A program made the position numbers and the translations under genes. Shown piece by piece: positions 23,148 to 27,773 of a DNA stretch of 27,773 nt. Position 1 is the first letter of the stretch, and each line of letters opens with the position of its first letter. The notes beneath the pieces were generated by a model. The model was not told the DNA's origin and ran no database searches. It saw only the letters and a list, made by a program, of their open reading frames with translations. Source of the stretch: an uncultured bacterium (GTDB lineage Bacteria; Actinomycetota; Coriobacteriia; Coriobacteriales; Coriobacteriaceae); the NCBI GenBank assembly GCA_905215755.1, contig CAJMRE010000028.1, forward strand, positions 1-27,773. Direction: 5' to 3'.

Positions 23148-24122
23148 TTAACCTAGGACGCGGGCCATGCGGGTTTTGAACTCGGCAAGGAAACGTGAGG
23201 CGTCCACGGTCAGCGCCACGAGTGCGCTCTTGTCCGGATCGGCCACGCGGCGTTCGTCGCAAATGGTGCGGCCGCGATACTCGCCCAACAGGTCGACGCG
23301 CAAATTGCAGCCGAGCGCGCCCACGAGCGTGGGGTCAATCGCCACGGCAACGGCCAACGGGTCGTGCAGCGCGCAGCCACCCAGGTAGGGGGCGTTCATC
23401 TCGTACAAGCCAATGTAGTGCTCCACCATGCTTGCAAACGCGCAACCGGCCATGGTGCCCGAGCCCGTCCAGCCGGCAATGTCGCGACGCGTGAGCACCA
23501 CGCGATGCGTCACATCCAGACCCACCATAGTGAGCTTGCGGCCCGAACGCAGCACGGCATCGGCCGCCTCGGGATCGCTTGCCATGTTGGCCTCGGCGCC
23601 CGCACTCACGTTTCCGGGCACGGTAAGCGCACCGCCCATCACGACCACGCGACCGATAGACATCATCGCCGCCGCATCGCGCTCCAGGGCAAGCGCCAGG
23701 TTGGAGAGCGGGCCGGTCGCCACGTAGATCAGATCGGGACCATAGGTGCGCGCGGCATCAATCAGATAATCGACCGCCGCGTTACCGTCGGCCGACGTCG
23801 CCCCCACCGGCTCGTACGGCGACGCGGGCACGCTCGCCCCGCCAATGCCGTTCTTGCCGTGGATGAGCGTGGTGGACGCCGGCGGTGTATAGGGCTCAGT
23901 CGCCTTAATAGGACGATCGGCGCCCAGGTACACCGGAACCTCAGGGCGACCCAGCAGATCGAGCACCGCCAGGCAGTTGTGCGCCGATTGCTCGACGCGC
24001 ACGTTGCCAAAGCACGTGGTGATGCCCACGAGCTCCACCTCGGGGCTCGCGATGGCATAGGCCAACGCCATCGCATCGTCCACACCCATATCCAGATCAA
24101 GGATCAGCTTCTTGATTGCCAT
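23148..24122 (-). CDS. Nucleoside hydrolase (IunH/RihA-like)
   Basis: 324 aa. The N-terminal calcium and ribose site reads DLDMGVDDA (9-17) where most members have DTDPGIDDA. Further landmarks are ATGPLSNLALAL, VVMGGAL and the C-terminal GCALHDPLAVA with the conserved His-Asp. It hydrolyses ribonucleosides to base and ribose in the cytoplasm. It begins four bases after the ribokinase stop, so released ribose would be phosphorylated by the partner gene. Base preference is not visible. Confidence 0.95.
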   Translation of the reverse strand: MAIKKLILDLDMGVDDAMALAYAIASPEVELVGITTCFGNVRVEQSAHNCLAVLDLLGRPEVPVYLGADRPIKATEPYTPPASTTLIHGKNGIGGASVPASPYEPVGATSADGNAAVDYLIDAARTYGPDLIYVATGPLSNLALALERDAAAMMSIGRVVVMGGALTVPGNVSAGAEANMASDPEAADAVLRSGRKLTMVGLDVTHRVVLTRRDIAGWTGSGTMAGCAFASMVEHYIGLYEMNAPYLGGCALHDPLAVAVAIDPTLVGALGCNLRVDLLGEYRGRTICDERRVADPDKSALVALTVDASRFLAEFKTRMARVLG

Positions 24123-24126
24123 TGTT

Positions 24127-25122
24127 CTACTCCGCTTCTCCGTCTATTTCCAAACCGTCTAAATCAAATGCGCGCTCAACCTCGGCGCGCGTGGGAATCG
24201 ACTGCTGAGCACCCAGGCGCGATACCGTCACGGCCGAGGCACGAGCGCCCGCGGCCATGCATTCAAAAAGCGGCAAGCCCTGCAGACGAGCCGCCGCAAG
24301 TGCACCGATAAACGTATCGCCCGCGGCTGTGGTATCGACTACCGTGCTCGAAAGTGCCGGCATACGCAGCGGCTCGCCGTCATCGCCGAGCGTAACCGAC
24401 CCGGCGCCGCCCAACGTGATGACCGCAGCCCCGGCACCCTTGGCGAGCAGGGCATTGAGCGCCGCGACGCAGCTCGCATCATCCGCGGGCAAGATGCCCG
24501 TCAGCACCTGGCATTCAGTCTCGTTGGGACAGACCAGGTCGACCGCAGGCCAGGCCTCCGCAGGCAACTCGCAGGCAGGCGCTGGATTAAAGACCGTATA
24601 GAACCCCAGCTCGTGAGCGCAAACAAGTGCCTCGGCCGTCGCTGCAAGGTCACATTCGCCCTGGGCGATAAAGACGCTTCCGGCAGCCGGGGCAATTTCG
24701 CTGGCGTCGCCGTCGACCTCATCGGCCACCAGGTGCCTCAGCGCGCAGGCAACGTCCTCGCCCGCGAGTGCATGGTTGGCGCCCGGCGACAGCACGATGC
24801 GGTTGTCGCCCTCGCAGCGAATGATAGTCGCCGTGCCCGTCTCCACGTCGTCGCGCCGCGCCACAAAGTCACAGTCCACGCCAGCATCTTGGAGCCCCGC
24901 CACGAGCGATGCACCGAACGCGTCGCGGCCGACCGCGCCAATCATGCACGTGCGCGCACCCATGCGCGCGGCGGCGACGGCCTGGTTAGCGCCCTTGCCA
25001 CCGGCGTTGGTGATAAAACCACTGCCACCGACGGTCTCACCCGCGCGCGGCATGCGCTCGCACGCCACCGAAAGGTCCATGTTCATGCTGCCGAACACCG
25101 CAACGATGCCGCGATCTGCCAT
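24127..25122 (-). CDS. rbsK: Ribokinase (PfkB family)
   Basis: 331 aa from MADRGIVAVFGSMNMDL, preceded by the strong site GAGGAGG; an upstream in-frame Met is rejected. Substrate motif GGKGANQAVAAARMG is the ribokinase signature, and the catalytic anion hole reads DTTAAGDTFIGAL. It phosphorylates ribose at O5. It forms a two-gene operon with the nucleoside hydrolase, a salvage pair for nucleoside ribose. Closely related kinases for other pentoses exist, but the partner supports ribose. Confidence 0.93.
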   Translation of the reverse strand: MADRGIVAVFGSMNMDLSVACERMPRAGETVGGSGFITNAGGKGANQAVAAARMGARTCMIGAVGRDAFGASLVAGLQDAGVDCDFVARRDDVETGTATIIRCEGDNRIVLSPGANHALAGEDVACALRHLVADEVDGDASEIAPAAGSVFIAQGECDLAATAEALVCAHELGFYTVFNPAPACELPAEAWPAVDLVCPNETECQVLTGILPADDASCVAALNALLAKGAGAAVITLGGAGSVTLGDDGEPLRMPALSSTVVDTTAAGDTFIGALAAARLQGLPLFECMAAGARASAVTVSRLGAQQSIPTRAEVERAFDLDGLEIDGEAE

Positions 25123-25185
25123 GGAAACCTCCTCGTCTGCGGGCTTTATGCCCACCGTCGGCCGTCGATCGTGCGCCCTCGCACC

Positions 25186-25214
25186 TCTATAACTTTAGTT
25201 CACTTTGATGTGAA
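25186..25214 (-). promoter_or_regulatory. Promoter of the ribokinase operon
   Basis: On the minus strand TTCACA (25214-25209, one change from TTGACA), a 17-base spacer, and TATAGA (25191-25186). It lies about 65 bases before the ribokinase ATG. Confidence 0.6.
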
Positions 25215-25215
25215 C
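25198..25215. promoter_or_regulatory. Operator-like inverted repeat over the ribokinase promoter
   Basis: GTTCAC and GTGAAC are exact 6-bp arms around TTTGAT. The site covers the -35 hexamer and half the spacer, as a repressor site would. The second LacI protein is the nearest candidate. Confidence 0.55.
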
Positions 25216-25308
25216 GCGCCCTTGAGGTTGCGCCAGCAGCAAGCATTCACAGGAGCAGGCAGCTACAATGAATATGTGCTGATTATTCTCGTCATTGGAT
25301 GATGTTTT

Positions 25309-27552
25309 ATGGAACAATTCCCACCATCGAGCCCACGCGGTCCGCGCCGCGCGCCCGATAACCAGGCGCCGCACGAACGCCCACGCGCCGACCGCCGCGC
25401 CGGCGAATCGCGACGCGGCCCGGTCCCACATCGAACGCCCACCAACAAGGACGCCCATGCAGCCAAGACCAACACCGGCGCCACACGCTCGTCCGCTACC
25501 AACCAGCAGGCGCCCGCTCGTCCCAAGTCCCGCTACATTCCTGCGCTCGACGGCCTGCGCACGCTTGCCGTCGTCGCGGTGGTGCTCTATCACCTCAACC
25601 TCACGTGGGCTCAGGGCGGCCTGCTCGGCGTCACGATCTTCTTTGTGCTTTCGGGCTATCTGATCACGCGCTTGCTGCTCAACGAAGTCGCTAAGACCGG
25701 CCGCATCGACCTTAAGAGCTTCTGGATTCGCCGCATCCGTCGCCTGGTCCCCGCCGTGGTGACCGTCGTGGTGGTGACCTGTGCGCTGTGCACTATCTTT
25801 AACCACGTGATGCTCACCAAGATGCGCCCCGACATCCTGCCGTCGCTGCTGTTCTTCAACAACTGGTGGCAGATTGCCCAAAACGTCTCGTACTTCAACG
25901 CTTTGGGCGACCCCTCGCCGCTTACGCACTTTTGGTCGCTCGCCATCGAGGAGCAGTTCTACCTGGTTTGGCCCCCGCTGCTGCTTGCCATGGTATCCAT
26001 GCACATGAGCAAGCCCAAAACGCGCCGCGTGGTTCTGGGTCTGGCTGCCGTTTCCGCCATCGCCATGATGGTGCTCTATAACCCTGCCGCCGACCCCAGC
26101 CGCGTGTACTACGGCACCGACACCCGCGTCTTCTCGCTGCTGTTGGGTGCCTGGATGGCCTTTGTCCCCGATCGCGACTTGGCACCCGTACGTCTCGCTC
26201 ATCGCCTGGGGCTCGACCGCCTGGTCGGGGCCGCCAAGCACGGCAAGGACGCCGAGGGCAAGCCTGGCGAGAAGGCCGATGAATCAGCCGAGACCGCCCC
26301 GGCACAGCCGAGCGCCCTCGTGCGCTTTTGGTCCTCGCCCGCATCCATCGATGTGTTGGGCGTCGTTGGTCTGGTTGGCCTTGCCGCCATGGTCGCGCTC
26401 ACCAACGGCTACACCGCGTTCCAGTATCGCGGCGGCACGCTGTTATGCTCCATCCTCACGCTCATGGTCATCGCGGCCTGCGTGCAGCCCCAGGGAATGG
26501 TTGCCCGCACGCTGTCCGCCGAGCCGCTCGTGTGGGTTGGCAAGCGCTCGTACAGCATCTACCTGTGGCACTATCCGCTGCTGCTGCTCATGAACCCGGT
26601 CGCCAACATCAGCGATACGCCCTGGTGGCAGTACATCTTGCAGGTACTTGTGGTGGTCGCCGTGGCAGAGTGCTCCTATCGCTTTATCGAGACGCCGTTT
26701 AGGAAGGGCGCCTTTGGACGCACCGTTTCCGAGCTCCGCGAAGGCACCACCACGCCCGCCGGCTGGGTGCGCGCGCATATTCCCGTGTGCGCCGTTTGCG
26801 GCGTCGTGCTTGTCGTGGCGCTGGGTGGTCTGGTCTTTGTGCCCGACACATCCGCGCTGAGCGGCGAGGGCGCCGAAATCCTAAACAAGGAAGCCAAAAA
26901 TGCAAAACCCCAGGACCAGCAGGCGGCCGATGACACCGACAAGGACAACGACGGCTTCCCCGACGGATCCTACGACCTGCTCATGATTGGCGACTCCGTG
27001 TCCCTACGCGCCGTCGATTCCTTTGACGGCGTGTTCCCGCACAGCCATATCGATGCCGAAAAGGGCCGCCAGTTCGATGCGGGCCGTGCGACATTTGAGG
27101 GCTATATCCAGCAGAACCTTGCCGGCAAGATCGTGGTCTTTGCACTGGGCACCAACGGCTTGGTAACCGACGACCAGATCGACGCCATCATGGCCGATGC
27201 AGGAGATAAGCGTATTGTGGTGTTTGTGAACACGCGCAGCCCGCAGCCGTGGGTTGGCTCTACCAACCAGGCCATCGCCAACGCCGCTACGCGCTACAAG
27301 AACGTGCGCGTTATCGATTGGTACGGATACAGCGCTAACCGCAACGACCTGTTCGATGGCGATGGCACGCACCTATCGACCACTGGCGTGACTGAGTACC
27401 TCAACTTGATCCACGATGCCGTCAAGAAGGACCTGCCCGTACACCCCGAGGATCACGTCAACGATCCGCAGCCGGCAGCCGTCAAGTCTGCCACCGACGC
27501 GCTCGTCAATGCGCTCGCTCTCAAGCCGCACAAGTTGGGCACCGACAAGTAA
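25309..27552 (+). CDS. OafA/YrhL-type acyltransferase with C-terminal SGNH domain (OatA-like)
   Basis: 747 aa. Residues 1-72 are a basic, proline-rich cytoplasmic tail. The acyltransferase-3 membrane domain (about 75-515) starts at YIPALDGLRTLAVVAVVLYHL with catalytic His H95 and continues FFVLSGYLI and FWSLAIEEQFYLVWP; a charged, alanine-rich cytoplasmic insert lies at 305-335. After a linker, an extracytoplasmic SGNH domain (about 555-700) has the Ser of GDSVS (S563), an LGTNG block and DGTH (D685/H688). It should move acetyl groups across the membrane to a cell-surface polymer, peptidoglycan or another glycan. A TACAAT (25264-25269) could be the -10; the ribosome binding site is weak. Confidence 0.93.
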   Translation: MEQFPPSSPRGPRRAPDNQAPHERPRADRRAGESRRGPVPHRTPTNKDAHAAKTNTGATRSSATNQQAPARPKSRYIPALDGLRTLAVVAVVLYHLNLTWAQGGLLGVTIFFVLSGYLITRLLLNEVAKTGRIDLKSFWIRRIRRLVPAVVTVVVVTCALCTIFNHVMLTKMRPDILPSLLFFNNWWQIAQNVSYFNALGDPSPLTHFWSLAIEEQFYLVWPPLLLAMVSMHMSKPKTRRVVLGLAAVSAIAMMVLYNPAADPSRVYYGTDTRVFSLLLGAWMAFVPDRDLAPVRLAHRLGLDRLVGAAKHGKDAEGKPGEKADESAETAPAQPSALVRFWSSPASIDVLGVVGLVGLAAMVALTNGYTAFQYRGGTLLCSILTLMVIAACVQPQGMVARTLSAEPLVWVGKRSYSIYLWHYPLLLLMNPVANISDTPWWQYILQVLVVVAVAECSYRFIETPFRKGAFGRTVSELREGTTTPAGWVRAHIPVCAVCGVVLVVALGGLVFVPDTSALSGEGAEILNKEAKNAKPQDQQAADDTDKDNDGFPDGSYDLLMIGDSVSLRAVDSFDGVFPHSHIDAEKGRQFDAGRATFEGYIQQNLAGKIVVFALGTNGLVTDDQIDAIMADAGDKRIVVFVNTRSPQPWVGSTNQAIANAATRYKNVRVIDWYGYSANRNDLFDGDGTHLSTTGVTEYLNLIHDAVKKDLPVHPEDHVNDPQPAAVKSATDALVNALALKPHKLGTDK

Positions 27553-27575
27553 CCTGCAGCGCAAACTTCCCACAT

Positions 27576-27613
27576 CCGGAGGGGGTGTCTGCCACGGCAG
27601 ACACCCCCTCCGG
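27576..27613. terminator. Long perfect stem-loop after the acyltransferase gene
   Basis: 18-bp exact arms (27576-27593 and 27596-27613) around AC. It lies 23 bases after the stop codon. No T tract follows, so it may end transcription poorly or serve as an mRNA-stabilising or repeat-type palindrome. Confidence 0.65.
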
Positions 27614-27773
27614 CAGTTAGGGACACTCCTGGCGCAGCCAATGAAGACCTCTACGGATGAATTCCAGGCCGCTCCGTCGCTCCAGACATCGTTTCCGCGC
27701 CTCGTGCCTGCCCCAAACGGTCGCGCGCGCAGACGTGGTGTAAGAGTGTCCTGAGGTCCGTCGCTGCAAGTCC
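27614..27773. other. No gene recognised; short inverted repeat GGACACTC/GAGTGTCC
   Basis: GGACACTC (27621-27628) and GAGTGTCC (27744-27751) flank about 115 bases with no credible reading frame. It could be a small non-coding element or a dispersed intergenic repeat. Confidence 0.35.

Noticed and set aside
25195..26241. 348-codon minus-strand open frame opposite the acyltransferase
   Set aside because: Gln/His/Gly-rich antisense translation; the plus strand shows acyltransferase-3 catalytic motifs.

Overview
The window is high-GC and looks like the chromosome of a gut actinobacterium of the Coriobacteriia, most likely Collinsella or a close relative. This rests on gene content, strong GC bias at third codon positions, GGAGG-type ribosome binding sites and dispersed GGGACAGG/GGGACGG-type palindromes. 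The taxon is inferred; no rRNA or marker gene is present. No tRNA, rRNA, CRISPR array, transposase or phage gene was seen.

Layout. (1) 1-291 is the 3' end of a cut-off secreted-type protein with a strong terminator. (2) 401-4397 (minus) is a signalling operon: a 7TM sensor-like gene broken by an in-frame TAA, a membrane histidine kinase and a LuxR-type response regulator. (3) 4542-5972 (minus) is a GH1 6-phospho-beta-glucosidase with its own terminator. (4) 6115-7815 holds an AAA-type ATPase gene bracketed by two direct copies of a composite palindromic repeat. The upstream copy carries a decayed 3' end of the DUF4867 gene that lies intact on the far side. (5) 7756-9032 (minus) carries the DUF4867 gene and luxS. 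(6) 9263-10443 (minus) carries a ROK sugar kinase and the C-terminal remnant of a YczE/YitT-like membrane protein.

(7) 10599-21945 is the most interesting part, a large carbohydrate locus. One minus-strand unit encodes an alpha/beta-hydrolase-domain esterase, a cytoplasmic apiosidase-like (GH140-type) glycosidase and PTS lactose/cellobiose-type IIC, IIB and IIA, ending at a clear terminator. A second unit encodes an L-fucose/L-arabinose isomerase-family protein, a transketolase split into two genes, and an FGGY kinase with glycerol-kinase active-site residues. A divergent LacI regulator lies at the head. Together these parts fit uptake of an acylated plant apioside through a PTS, intracellular deacylation and cleavage, and conversion of D-apiose through apulose to central metabolism. 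This is an inference from families and context, not proven.

(8) 21942-25122 (minus) has a second LacI regulator and a ribokinase/nucleoside hydrolase operon, with a promoter whose -35 region is overlapped by an inverted repeat. (9) 25309-27552 (plus) encodes an OafA-type acyltransferase with a C-terminal SGNH domain, followed by a long perfect stem-loop and about 160 bases with no recognisable gene.
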